A stretch of DNA of 64,000 nt from Nocardioides piscis (GTDB lineage: Bacteria > Actinomycetota > Actinomycetes > Propionibacteriales > Nocardioidaceae), in contig NZ_CP049866.1 of assembly GCF_011300215.1 (NCBI RefSeq), positions 3,473,001 through 3,537,000 of the forward strand, given 5' to 3'. This document shows positions 56,392 to 64,000 of the stretch, piece after piece. Numbering within the stretch: position 1 is the stretch's first letter; each line of letters opens with the position of its first letter. Under the pieces are notes generated by a model. That model saw only the letters and a list, made by a program, of their open reading frames with translations, was not told the DNA's origin and searched no databases. Position numbers and translations under genes: made by a program.

Positions 56392-56421
56392 CTCCTTCTG
56401 GTTCCGTCAGCCCAGAAGGAG
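56392..56421 (-). promoter_or_regulatory. Hairpin sequestering the infB ribosome-binding site
   Basis: Minus strand: CTCCTTCTGG, 10-nt loop, CCAGAAGGAG, a perfect 10-bp stem. The 3' arm contains the AGAAGGAG Shine-Dalgarno 12 nt before GTG 56379. Folding would hide the site. Confidence 0.6.
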
Positions 56422-56544
56422 GGCGAACGGAGACGCTATTGGTGGTGCAAACTCATCGGAAAGTACTCATCGAGTGCTCATGAGCCGCGTGCTCCAGCTT
56501 CTGGTCGATGTTGCTTGGTCTGTTGCGCTGCTTGTCTTGTCTTG

Positions 56545-56841
56545 TCAGTCGAGCGAGTCGAGGTAGTCCCGCACCGGTGCGCTGGCCAGGGCCTCCGTGA
56601 GCCGCAAGGCCCGGGAGAACGCCCGCCGGCGAACCGCGAGGTCATAACACTCAGATGCGGGGTGCAGGTGCGCCCCACGACCCGGTGCCGTGCCGCGTGG
56701 ATCGGGGCACACAGCCGGCTGGCCATGGGCGTCCGAGCCGACGACGACTCGCAACAACTCGCTCTTGATGGCCCTGTTGCGACAACCGACACACGTGCGT
56801 ATGGGCACATGGGTCGGAATGACGATCGAGGAATCCACCAC
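56545..56841 (-). CDS. YlxR-family RNA-binding protein
   Basis: About 98 residues from GTG at 56841; a GTG at 56808 gives 87 residues starting VPIRTCVGCR. VPIRTCVGCRNRAIKSELLR and GRGAHLHPASECYDLAVRRR are the YlxR (DUF448) signature, located between nusA and infB as usual. Modulates RNase P or translation, as reported for homologues. The TAGAGT box lies 5 nt ahead of the GTG at 56841. Confidence 0.9.
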   Translation of the reverse strand: MVDSSIVIPTHVPIRTCVGCRNRAIKSELLRVVVGSDAHGQPAVCPDPRGTAPGRGAHLHPASECYDLAVRRRAFSRALRLTEALASAPVRDYLDSLD

Positions 56842-56897
56842 CGAGAACTCTATCCCGACAGCGCCCGATTCCCCGAATGCCCTGCAGAAGGGGGGTT

Positions 56898-57875
56898 TCA
56901 GTCCTCGCTGGGGGCTTCGTCGGACCGGATGTCGATTCGCCAACCCGTGAGCCGAGCCGCGAGCCGGGCGTTCTGCCCTTCCTTGCCGATCGCCAGGGAG
57001 AGCTGGTAGTCGGGGACGACCACCCGGCAGGACCTGGTGGCCAGGTCGACGATCTCCACGGCACTCACCCGGGCCGGCGACAGGGCGTGGGCGACGAGCT
57101 CGGCCGGGTCCTCGGACCAGTCGACGATGTCGATCTTCTCGCCGTTGAGCTCGGCCATGACGTTGCGGACGCGCTGACCCATCGGCCCGATGCAGGCGCC
57201 CTTGGGGTTGACGCCCTGCACCGAGGTGTGGACCGCGATCTTGCTGCGGTGTCCGGCCTCGCGAGCGATGGCCGCGATCTCGACCGTGCCGTCGGCGATC
57301 TCGGGGACCTCGAGGGCGAACAGCTTCTTGACCAGGGTGGGGTGGCTGCGCGAGAGCGTGATCTGCGGGCCACGCATGCCCTTGCGGACCGAGATCACCA
57401 GGCACTTGATGCGCTCACCGTGCTTGTATTCCTCGCCCGGCACCCGCTCCCCTAGGGGCAGGATCGCTTCGAGCTTGCCGAGGTCGACCATCACGTCGTC
57501 AGGGTTGCGGCCCTGCTGGATGATCCCCGAGATGATGTCGCCCTCCTTGCCGGAGAACTCGCCGAAGCGGATGTCGTCCTCGGCGTCACGCAGGCGCTGC
57601 AGCATGATCTGCTTGGCCGTCGTCGCAGCGATCCGGCCGAAGCCGTCAGGCGTGTCCTCGTACTCCTCGCTCGCGGTGCCGTCCTCGTCGACGTCCCGGG
57701 CCATCACCGTGACGTGACCCGACTTGCGGTCGAGCTCGACGCGCGCGTGCGGGCTGGCGCCGGGCGTCTTGTGATAGGCGGTGAGCAGGGCCTGCTCGAT
57801 CGCCTCCACCAGGACCGCGAAGGAGATCTCCTTCTCACGTTCCAGCATCCTCAGGATGCTCAGGTCGATGTCCAT
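56898..57875 (-). CDS. nusA: Transcription termination/antitermination factor NusA
   Basis: 325 residues. The N-terminal RNA-polymerase binding part ([20 protein letters not shown]), S1 domain ([20 protein letters not shown]), KH1 and KH2 ([40 protein letters not shown]) are in order; the C-terminal acidic repeats of proteobacterial NusA are absent, as usual in actinobacteria. The ATG shares one base with the rimP stop. Confidence 0.97.
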   Translation of the reverse strand: MDIDLSILRMLEREKEISFAVLVEAIEQALLTAYHKTPGASPHARVELDRKSGHVTVMARDVDEDGTASEEYEDTPDGFGRIAATTAKQIMLQRLRDAEDDIRFGEFSGKEGDIISGIIQQGRNPDDVMVDLGKLEAILPLGERVPGEEYKHGERIKCLVISVRKGMRGPQITLSRSHPTLVKKLFALEVPEIADGTVEIAAIAREAGHRSKIAVHTSVQGVNPKGACIGPMGQRVRNVMAELNGEKIDIVDWSEDPAELVAHALSPARVSAVEIVDLATRSCRVVVPDYQLSLAIGKEGQNARLAARLTGWRIDIRSDEAPSED

Positions 57876-58369
57876 CAGACGTCCTCGCTGTCGTTGCGCT
57901 TCTTGCGGTTGAACTCGATCTGCACGGTCGCCCGGGCGATGTCGGCATAGGGCACCTCACGCGAGGTCTCGTCCACCTCGAGGGTGACTGCGTCCTCGAT
58001 CGAGGACAGGATCCGCCCCACGACCTCGCCGCCCTCGACCAAGGTGGCCTTGACGAGACGGTCGGCATTGCGGCGCCAGTGGCGCGGGAGGGTGAGCGGT
58101 CGATCGACACCACGGGAGGTGACCTCGAGGGTGTAGGGCAGCTCGCCCATGACGTCGGACTCGTCGAGGACCCGCGAGACCTCCCGGGTCGCGTCGGCGA
58201 CGTCGTCGAGGGTCACTCCACCGTCCTTGTCGACGGCGACGCGGAGCACACGGCGCTTCCCTGCGGGGGTCACCTCGACGGCTTCGACGTCGAGTCCCAT
58301 GACGTTCAAGGGGCCGGCGATCTCCGCCTCGATGCGATCCCTGGTGGCGTCCTGCTTGGCGCTGCTCAC
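57875..58369 (-). CDS. rimP: Ribosome maturation factor RimP
   Basis: 164 residues from GTG at 58369, with a strong AAGGAGG site 8 nt ahead. [40 protein letters not shown] and [20 protein letters not shown] are RimP. First gene of the rimP-nusA-ylxR-infB run and needed for 30S assembly. Confidence 0.95.
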   Translation of the reverse strand: MSSAKQDATRDRIEAEIAGPLNVMGLDVEAVEVTPAGKRRVLRVAVDKDGGVTLDDVADATREVSRVLDESDVMGELPYTLEVTSRGVDRPLTLPRHWRRNADRLVKATLVEGGEVVGRILSSIEDAVTLEVDETSREVPYADIARATVQIEFNRKKRNDSEDV

Positions 58370-58454
58370 GGGTGCGACCTCCTTGTGCTGTTGTTTGGAC
58401 CACGATAGCCGCACCGCGATGGCGGGCTGACCCCCAGCCACTAGGGTCGCGGTC

Positions 58455-58931
58455 GTGCTCCCCCCGCGACTCACCCTCCCTCGGCGTCATGCGATGGCAG
58501 CGGTCGTCGTCGGGTCCTTGGCGCTCGGGGCGTGCGAGTCGGACCGGGGCCTGCGGCCGCCCGTCGAGAGCCCCACGACCGCGCCCTTGCCGGACGCCGA
58601 GGTCGTCACGTCGGCCCGCGAGTCCATCCTGCTCATGGTGGCAACGCTGGAGCGAGCCGGCGCCGAGCATCCGGGGCTGGCCGTCCAGATCGGCCCCTGG
58701 CTGGAGATGCACGCGGCCCACCTCGCGGTCCTGGGAGCGGACGGCAGCGACGATGGTGTCGTGGCGCCTGTCCCCCCGGCCAAGGCAGCCGCCGCGCGCC
58801 GGCGCGTGCTGGCCGCTGAGCGTCGCCTGGCCGCCGACCTGGGCGACGCGGCCGGCAGAGCCAGCAGCGGAGACCTCGCCCGTGCGCTCGCGAGCATGTC
58901 GGCTGCCGTGCACCAGCGGGTGGTGGCATGA
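58455..58931 (+). CDS. Lipoprotein of unknown function
   Basis: 158 residues from GTG at 58455. The signal [20 protein letters not shown] has the lipobox LGAC; the remainder ([34 protein letters not shown]) is helical. TAGGGT at 58442-58447 lies 7 nt before the start. It overlaps the DUF4439 gene (4 nt), so the two work together. Confidence 0.8.
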   Translation: MLPPRLTLPRRHAMAAVVVGSLALGACESDRGLRPPVESPTTAPLPDAEVVTSARESILLMVATLERAGAEHPGLAVQIGPWLEMHAAHLAVLGADGSDDGVVAPVPPAKAAAARRRVLAAERRLAADLGDAAGRASSGDLARALASMSAAVHQRVVA

Positions 58932-59359
58932 CCACGCTGGCTTCCCTGCAGGCCACGCTCGCCGGCGAGCACGCCGCGATCTTCGCGTATGGCGACGCAG
59001 GCGCCCACACGTCGCAGTCAGCCCAACCCGAGCTGTTCGCCACGATCTCCCTGCTCTATCGGACCCACCGCGCCAGGCGCGACCAGCTGCGCCTGCTCAT
59101 CTCGGACCGCGGTGCGACCCCGGTCGCGGCCGAGGCGTTCTATGACCTGCCCGATCCGCTGGCCGGGGCGGATGCCGTGCGCCGTCAGGCGCTGCGCACC
59201 GAGCAGATGTGTGCCCAGACCTATGCCGCCCTGGTGGCCAACACCGCGGGCAGCGAGCGGGGCTGGGCCATCGTGGCGCTCACCGAGGCCGCCCAGGCGC
59301 GCGTGCTGCTGGGCGGCAGGCCCGAGCTCTTCCCGGGGGCACCTGAACTAGGTCGCTAG
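58928..59359 (+). CDS. DUF4439 ferritin-like protein
   Basis: 143 residues, LQATLAGEHAAIFAYGDAGA and LFATISLLYRTHRARRDQLR, then ALRTEQMCAQTYAALVANTA, a four-helix ferritin-like pattern with E/H/Y residues of DUF4439. It lacks a signal peptide, whereas its partner is a lipoprotein. Function unknown. Confidence 0.85.
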   Translation: MTTLASLQATLAGEHAAIFAYGDAGAHTSQSAQPELFATISLLYRTHRARRDQLRLLISDRGATPVAAEAFYDLPDPLAGADAVRRQALRTEQMCAQTYAALVANTAGSERGWAIVALTEAAQARVLLGGRPELFPGAPELGR

Positions 59360-59384
59360 CCCGGCGCACCGATGAGGAAATGGA

Positions 59385-59454
59385 GAACGGTCCGCATCAA
59401 CACCACATGAGGAAGGCCCGAGATCTCCCCCTGTGATGATGGTGCGGACCGTTC
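59385..59454. repeat. Inverted-repeat element P4
   Basis: Perfect 12-bp arms GAACGGTCCGCA (59385-59396) and TGCGGACCGTTC (59443-59454) around 46 nt, in the gap 59360-59593 before the proS end. Rest of the gap holds no gene. Confidence 0.65.
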
Positions 59455-59593
59455 GGCGGGGCTGGTCAGCATCACCCGAGTGGCCACCAAGTGTGGGGTG
59501 GTGGGCACGTGCATGATTGTGCAGTACGAGACCGGCCCGGCTCTAGGGCATGGCTGCTGCGTGTTTGTGCGCTGCGAAAACCTGCAAAAGTGC

Positions 59594-61389
59594 TCAGCCG
59601 CGTAGGGTCCGCACGACGTGGCCTGCGGCCTCGGCCACGGGGACCTCGACCCGCTCGTCGCTGGCGCGGTCTCGCACCTCGACCGTCCCCTCGGCGAGTC
59701 CCCGACCCACGGTCACGATCGTCGGCACGCCGATGAGCTCCGCGTCCTTGAACTTCACCCCGGGCGAGACCTTTCCGGCCCGGTCGTCGTAGAGCACGTC
59801 GATGCCTTGCCCGGACAGCTCCTCGGCCAACGCAGACGCTGCCTCGAAGATCGCCGGGTCCTTGCCGGCAGCGACGATGTGGACGTCGACAGGCGCCACC
59901 TCGCGGGGCCAGGCGAGGCCCAGGTCGTCGAGGGTGCCCTCCGCGATGGCTGCCACCGCACGCGAGGGTCCGATGCCGTAGGAGCCCATCGTGACGGTGA
60001 CGAGCTTGCCGTTCTCGTCGAGCACCTTGAGGTCGAGCGCCTCCGCATACTTGCGACCGAGCTGGAAGATGTGGCCCATCTCGATGCCACGCGCCGTCTC
60101 GAGGACACCGTCGTCACAGCTGGGGCACGCGTCGCCGGCCCAGACCTCGGCCGCCTCGATCGTGCCGTCGGGGGTGAAGTCGCGACCCGCCACGAGATCG
60201 ATCACGTGGGAGCCGGACACGTCGGCACCGGTCACCCAGCGGGTGCCGGCGACCACGCGGGGGTCGACGAGGTAGCGGATGCCGGACCCGCCACGAGTCT
60301 CGGAACCCTCGCCGAGGACCCCGGGACCGATGTAGCCCTTCACGAGTGCCGGGTGCTTGGCGATCTCCTGCTCGTCCATCGCCTCGACCTCGATCGGCTC
60401 CAGCTGGCCCTCGAGCCGCTTCTGGTCGACCTCGCGATCGCCGGGGATGCCGATGGCCAGCGGCTCGCGGGTGCCGTCGGGGTGCCTGAGCACCACCATC
60501 ACGTTCTTCAGCGTGTCCCCGGCGTGCCACGGGCGGTCCTGGCGGGGGAACTCGGCGTTGAGGTGGTCGACCAGCGAGGCGATGGTGGGCGTGTCAGGCG
60601 TCTCCTCGACGTGCGCGGGCGGCGCATCGGCATACGTCTGCTCGAGGTCCTCAGGGATCTCAGGCGTACGGACGGTGACCGCCTCGACGTTGGCGGCGTA
60701 GTCGCAGCTCGTGCAGCGGACGTAGGTGTCCTCGCCGACCTCGGCGGTGGCCAGGAACTCCTCCGACCCCGAGCCACCCATGGCGCCGGACGTGGCCTTG
60801 ACGATGACGTAGTCGAACCCGAGCTTGTCGAAGATCCGGATGTAGGCGTCGCGGTGGGCGGCATAGGACGCCTCGAGGCCGGCGTCGTCGATGTCGAAGG
60901 AGTAGGAGTCCTTCATGACGAACTCGCGCCCCCGCAGGAGTCCCGCGCGGGGCGGGCCTCGTCGCGATACTTCGTCTGGATCTGATAGATGGACAGCGGC
61001 AGGTCCTTGTAGGAGGAGTACAGGTCCTTCACCACCAGGGTGAACATCTCCTCGTGGGTGGGGCCGAGGAGGTAGTCGGCGCCCTTGCGGTCCTGCAGGC
61101 GGAAGATGTTGTCGCCGTACTCGGTCCAGCGGTTGGTCGCCTCGTAGGGCTCACGGGGCAGCAGCGCCGGGAACGACAGCTCCTGCGCGCCGATGGCGTC
61201 CATCTCGTCGCGGATGATCTGCTCGATCTTGCGCAGCACCCGCAGCCCCAGCGGCAACCAGGTGTAGAGCCCCGGCGAGACGCGGCGGATGTAGCCCGCC
61301 CGCACCAGCAGCCGGTGGCTCTGGACCTCCGCGTCGTTGGGGTCGTCACGCAGCGTGCGCACGAAGAGGGAGGACATCCGCAAGATCAT
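59594..61389 (-). pseudogene. proS: Prolyl-tRNA synthetase, interrupted by a -1 frameshift
   Basis: Start ATG at 61389 ([20 protein letters not shown]), supported by TATCCT 6 nt upstream. [40 protein letters not shown] and [20 protein letters not shown] are class II prolyl core motifs. After TKYRDEARP the frame is lost at about 60949-60957 (minus CGCCCCGCGC); [20 protein letters not shown] and the rest, including the editing domain ([20 protein letters not shown]) and anticodon-binding domain, are in the next frame. One more C restores the protein. The span (1796 nt) is one base short of 599 codons. Since proS is essential, consensus error is likely. Confidence 0.9.
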
Positions 61390-61521
61390 TGGCACAGGAT
61401 AGGGGCGACCAGCGGTCGGCCATGACCGGGTTTGTTGCCGTCCCGCCGACAACCGGCTGGCTGCGTGAGTCGTCTGACATGGTGGAAGACCATCGAACGG
61501 CCCCGACACCAGGAGAAGACC

Positions 61522-62565
61522 ATGCGCTCCGCGCTCCGCCCGCTCGTCGTGGCAACCACCGCACTGGCGGCGGCTGCCCTCCACCTGCCTGTCGCGGCTT
61601 CAGCGCCCACCGAGCTCCAACCCGAGGACCTCCCCCGCGGGGCGGACATCCGAGGCGCCCACATCGAGGACGGCGACCTCGTCGTCGGCGAGCGCCGCGT
61701 GGACGTCGGTGGCGAGTTCGCCCACCTCCTCGGCCGGTCCGGACGGTCCTGGATGGTCGGCACCAGCGACGCGGACGGTCAAGGGGGCCGGCGGATCGTA
61801 CGGGTCCGACCCGACGACTCGATCAAGGTCGTCAAGCGCGGCGTCTCCCTCTTCGAGTCCGTGCTCTCCGCCAACGGCCGGTTCGTCGTGGTGCCGGGTC
61901 GCGGCACCGAGCGGGCGCTGCCGGTCCGGGTCTTCTCCGCAGCCACCGGCCGCCTGCGCTCCGAGCGCGACTTCCCCCATTACCCCGAGATCATGGCCAT
62001 GGACGGGCGCCGGGTGATCCTCTCTTCCTGGGAGACCGGCGTGCAGTCGTGGAACATCCGGACGAACACGCTGAGCGTCATCACCCGCAAGCCCGCCAAC
62101 CTCCTCGACGTCCGCAACGACCTGCTCGCGGTCTACACCAAGGACCCCTATCGCGGCGGCTGCGTGCGGCTGGGCCGGCTGAGCTCGCCGCGGACCACGC
62201 TGTGGAAGTCGTGCACCGAACGATTGACGAGCATCTCACCAGGCGGCACGCGGATGGCGACGATCGACCTCCTCGCCGACGGGCTCGGCCCGGGCCGGGT
62301 CTGGGAGCGAGAGGTCGACGGCACCCTCCTGAACCACTACGCGACCAACTGGTTCGGCGCGATCGGCTTCGAGAGCAACACAGCACTGCTGCTGGAGGTC
62401 AACGGCGACACGTTGTCCTCGACGGTCCGGTGCAGCGGGGGCTCGTGCGCCAACGCGACGGACCCCGAACCGGTGCAGATGCCGCGGCTCAGCCCCTCGC
62501 GGCGCGCAGGGCTGAGCGGATCAGTGGCACCTGCAGCGGGAGCCTGGCGAACGCAGCGGCCTTGA
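61522..62565 (+). CDS. Secreted propeller-like protein of unknown function
   Basis: 347 residues. [20 protein letters not shown] is a signal peptide (cleavage near AASA). The rest is beta-rich with repeated short strands ([60 protein letters not shown]) and a CSGGSC pair, consistent with a small beta-propeller. AGGAGA ribosome site. The last 77 nt overlap the converging DoxX gene, so its true end may differ. Confidence 0.7.
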   Translation: MRSALRPLVVATTALAAAALHLPVAASAPTELQPEDLPRGADIRGAHIEDGDLVVGERRVDVGGEFAHLLGRSGRSWMVGTSDADGQGGRRIVRVRPDDSIKVVKRGVSLFESVLSANGRFVVVPGRGTERALPVRVFSAATGRLRSERDFPHYPEIMAMDGRRVILSSWETGVQSWNIRTNTLSVITRKPANLLDVRNDLLAVYTKDPYRGGCVRLGRLSSPRTTLWKSCTERLTSISPGGTRMATIDLLADGLGPGRVWEREVDGTLLNHYATNWFGAIGFESNTALLLEVNGDTLSSTVRCSGGSCANATDPEPVQMPRLSPSRRAGLSGSVAPAAGAWRTQRP

Positions 62566-62857
62566 GCCCGGTCTTGCGGCTCGACCGGAGGTCCGAGGCC
62601 ATCTTCAGGTTGGCCGGATAGACAGCCAGGAGCAGTGCGGCGCTCGCCCAGCCCGCGGCCACCCGCGTGCGGGGGTGCAGCAGCGCGGCAGCGCAGACGA
62701 GCTCGGCGACGCCGCTGGCCCAGATGACCTCCCGGTGGGCGGGCACGACGTCGGGCATCAGCGGCTCGTAGACCTCCGGCTTCACGAGGTGGATGACGCC
62801 CGAGACGGCGAAGATGCCCGAGAGCGCGGAGATGTCCTTGGTGAGCGGCGGCGTCAT
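62489..62857 (-). CDS. DoxX-like membrane protein
   Basis: 122 residues, with four helices: LSGIFAVSGVIHLVKPEVY, EVIWASGVAELVCAAALLHP and WASAALLLAVYPANLKMASD match DoxX-like small membrane proteins. TAGTCT at 62870-62865 lies 7 nt before the ATG. Function unknown; family linked to oxidative stress. Confidence 0.82.
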   Translation of the reverse strand: MTPPLTKDISALSGIFAVSGVIHLVKPEVYEPLMPDVVPAHREVIWASGVAELVCAAALLHPRTRVAAGWASAALLLAVYPANLKMASDLRSSRKTGLKAAAFARLPLQVPLIRSALRAARG

Positions 62858-62879
62858 GCGGGCGAGACTAGTGGGGCGC

Positions 62880-63728
62880 TCAGAACATCAAGGTGGCGAA
62901 CCGGGCGGTCTCGGTGAAGCCGACCCGCTCGTAGGCTGCCCGCGCCGGGAGGTTCCACTCGTTGACGTAGAGAGACACCGTGGGCGCGATCCGGTCGCGG
63001 ACCAGGTCGACCACTGCCGCCATACCTGACACGGCGAGACCCTCGCCGCGGCGGTCCGGGTCGACGAAGACCCCTTGCACCTGCGCGGCGTACGGCGTCG
63101 CGCAGGCCACCTCCGCCTTGAACACCACCCGGCCCGTCTCGTCGAAGCGGGCGAACGACCAGCCGCGCGCCATCAGCTGCTGGACCCGCGCCCGGTAGTG
63201 GTCCCGGCCACCCGAGGACTCCGGGGAGACACCGACCTCCTCGGTGTACATCGCCACGCACGCGGGATAGACCGCCGAGAGGTCGGCAGGTCGGGTCACC
63301 CGCACCTCGGGATCGGGAGCGACCGCGGGCTCGGTGTCGATCTGCAGGTGCGGCTGGCGCCACCTGGCCTCGCGCGGGCTCGGCCACCGACCACCGACCT
63401 CGTCCCACAGCGCCGCCACGACCGAGTGCTCGCCGAGGATCGTCGCCGTCGCCCGGACCCGGTCCAGGGCCCGCTCACCGAACCGCCACACGTCGTCGGG
63501 AGTGCACTGAACGGGCACCAGGTTGGCCCCCATGTGGCAGGCAGCGACGAGCTCGACGCCCTCGAAGCGCCCCCAGACCTCCCCGCCCAGCCAACGCGGG
63601 TCGAGATTGGTGACGCGCGCGCGGTAGTCGACGAACACGTTCACGACCGGGTCCTGGGCCGTCAGCGCGAGGAACGCCTCGCGATCGTCGGGGCCCAGCA
63701 GCCGCACGACGTCCCGGCTCGGCCTCAC
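62880..63728 (-). CDS. GNAT acetyltransferase with DUF4081 N-terminus
   Basis: 282 residues. N-terminal domain (LGPDDREAFLALTAQDPVVN, then GVELVAACHMGANLVPVQC) is DUF4081; the C-terminal GNAT has VQGVFVDPDRRGEGLAVSGM, then VSLYVNEWNLPARAAYERVG. It matches the Rv2867c-type protein that sits beside ispG in actinobacteria. TAGTCT at 63741-63736 is 7 nt before the GTG at 63728. Confidence 0.9.
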   Translation of the reverse strand: MRPSRDVVRLLGPDDREAFLALTAQDPVVNVFVDYRARVTNLDPRWLGGEVWGRFEGVELVAACHMGANLVPVQCTPDDVWRFGERALDRVRATATILGEHSVVAALWDEVGGRWPSPREARWRQPHLQIDTEPAVAPDPEVRVTRPADLSAVYPACVAMYTEEVGVSPESSGGRDHYRARVQQLMARGWSFARFDETGRVVFKAEVACATPYAAQVQGVFVDPDRRGEGLAVSGMAAVVDLVRDRIAPTVSLYVNEWNLPARAAYERVGFTETARFATLMF

Positions 63729-63765
63729 CCGGCCGAGACTAGGGCATGGGACCGAAGGGCCGTCG

Positions 63766-64000
63766 TCAGCTGACGCTGACGGTCGCCTCGGAGCCGTCGA
63801 CGGGCTCCATGCCCTCGGCCAGGCGCATGGCCTCCTCGATCAGGGTCTCCACGATCTTCGACTCGGGGACGGTCTTGATGACCTCACCCTTGACGAAGAT
63901 CTGGCCCTTGCCGTTGCCCGAGGCGACGCCGAGATCGGCCTCACGGGCCTCCCCGGGGCCGTTGACGACGCAACCCATCACCGCGACGCGCAGGGGCACC
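63766..64000 (-). CDS. ispG: 4-hydroxy-3-methylbut-2-enyl diphosphate synthase, C-terminal part (runs off the window)
   Basis: Only the last 78 residues or so are visible. [20 protein letters not shown] contains one of the cluster-binding cysteines of IspG, followed by [20 protein letters not shown]. It makes HMBPP in the MEP isoprenoid pathway. The 5' part lies beyond 64000. Confidence 0.93.
   Translation of the reverse strand, partial: VPLRVAVMGCVVNGPGEAREADLGVASGNGKGQIFVKGEVIKTVPESKIVETLIEEAMRLAEGMEPVDGSEATVSVS

Noticed and set aside
53503..57009. 1168-codon open frame on the plus strand opposite infB
   Set aside because: It is antisense to infB, ylxR and nusA, which have clear homologues; high GC produces such open frames. 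The translated product is a low-complexity shadow.

Overview
The window is about 64 kb of very GC-rich DNA with dense, mostly unidirectional gene runs, many 1-4 nt ATGA/GTGA gene overlaps, and GTG starts. Together with an actinobacterial gene set (actinobacterial-type qcrCAB, ctaCDF, ctaE, PspA/PspAA/PspAB, YlxR, the DUF4081-GNAT/ispG pair, GIY-YIG exonuclease fusion) it points to a high-GC actinobacterium, most likely Nocardioidaceae (Nocardioides-like). Much gene order resembles what is known for Mycobacterium and Streptomyces (ctaC near adoK, erpA and a glycerate kinase; rpsO-pnp-M16 peptidase; rimP-nusA-ylxR-infB-rbfA-truB). The genus is an inference from these features, not from an rRNA gene; I see no rRNA or tRNA gene in the window.

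Layout. 1-0.97 kb: start of a secreted coiled-coil, NlpC/P60-type wall hydrolase behind a c-di-AMP (ydaO-type) riboswitch. 1-9.7 kb: mixed genes including two 461-residue paralogous membrane proteins, a DEDDh exonuclease/GIY-YIG fusion, trpD and ctaG. 9.7-19.6 kb: the respiratory block ctaE-qcrC-qcrA-qcrB and, on the other strand, ctaC-ctaD-ctaF followed by an L,D-transpeptidase; an AbiEi/Vsr-like gene flanked by palindromes is inserted between them. 19.7-27.5 kb: cysteine desulfurase-like/TusA pair, adoK, erpA-type gene, glycerate kinase, GNAT, sugar nucleotidyltransferase, nadA. 27.5-30.1 kb: the membrane-stress cluster pspA-pspAA-htpX-pspAB. 30.2-33.8 kb: DUF3043, GNAT, azlCD, dapB (frameshifted), methyltransferase. 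33.9-35.1 kb: a second AbiEi/Vsr-like gene flanked by a different palindrome family. 35.2-43.3 kb: M16 peptidase, pnp, rpsO, small membrane protein, HAAS/PadR pair, molybdopterin oxidoreductase. 43.3-49.1 kb: complete fructose PTS (ptsI divergent from fruR-fruK-fruA-ptsH) around a shared promoter/operator. 49.1-58.4 kb: membrane protein, ribF, secreted protein, truB-rbfA-infB-ylxR-nusA-rimP. 58.4-64 kb: lipoprotein/DUF4439 pair, proS (frameshifted), secreted propeller-like protein, DoxX, GNAT, 3' end of ispG.

The most noteworthy signals are: (1) two solitary AbiEi-like proteins with nuclease-fold C-termini, each flanked by copies of its own palindromic repeat; (2) a remarkably regular set of TAnnnT -10 boxes placed 6-7 nt before start codons (about 19 genes), implying widespread leaderless transcripts; (3) a hairpin that buries the infB ribosome-binding site; (4) a 19-bp perfect hairpin at the pnp/M16 junction; (5) unusual palindromes at the infB-rbfA and proS borders; and (6) three genes (ygjV-like, dapB, proS) each broken by one missing base in a G/C run, a pattern that suggests consensus errors rather than biology. 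No CRISPR array, prophage or intact insertion sequence was seen.
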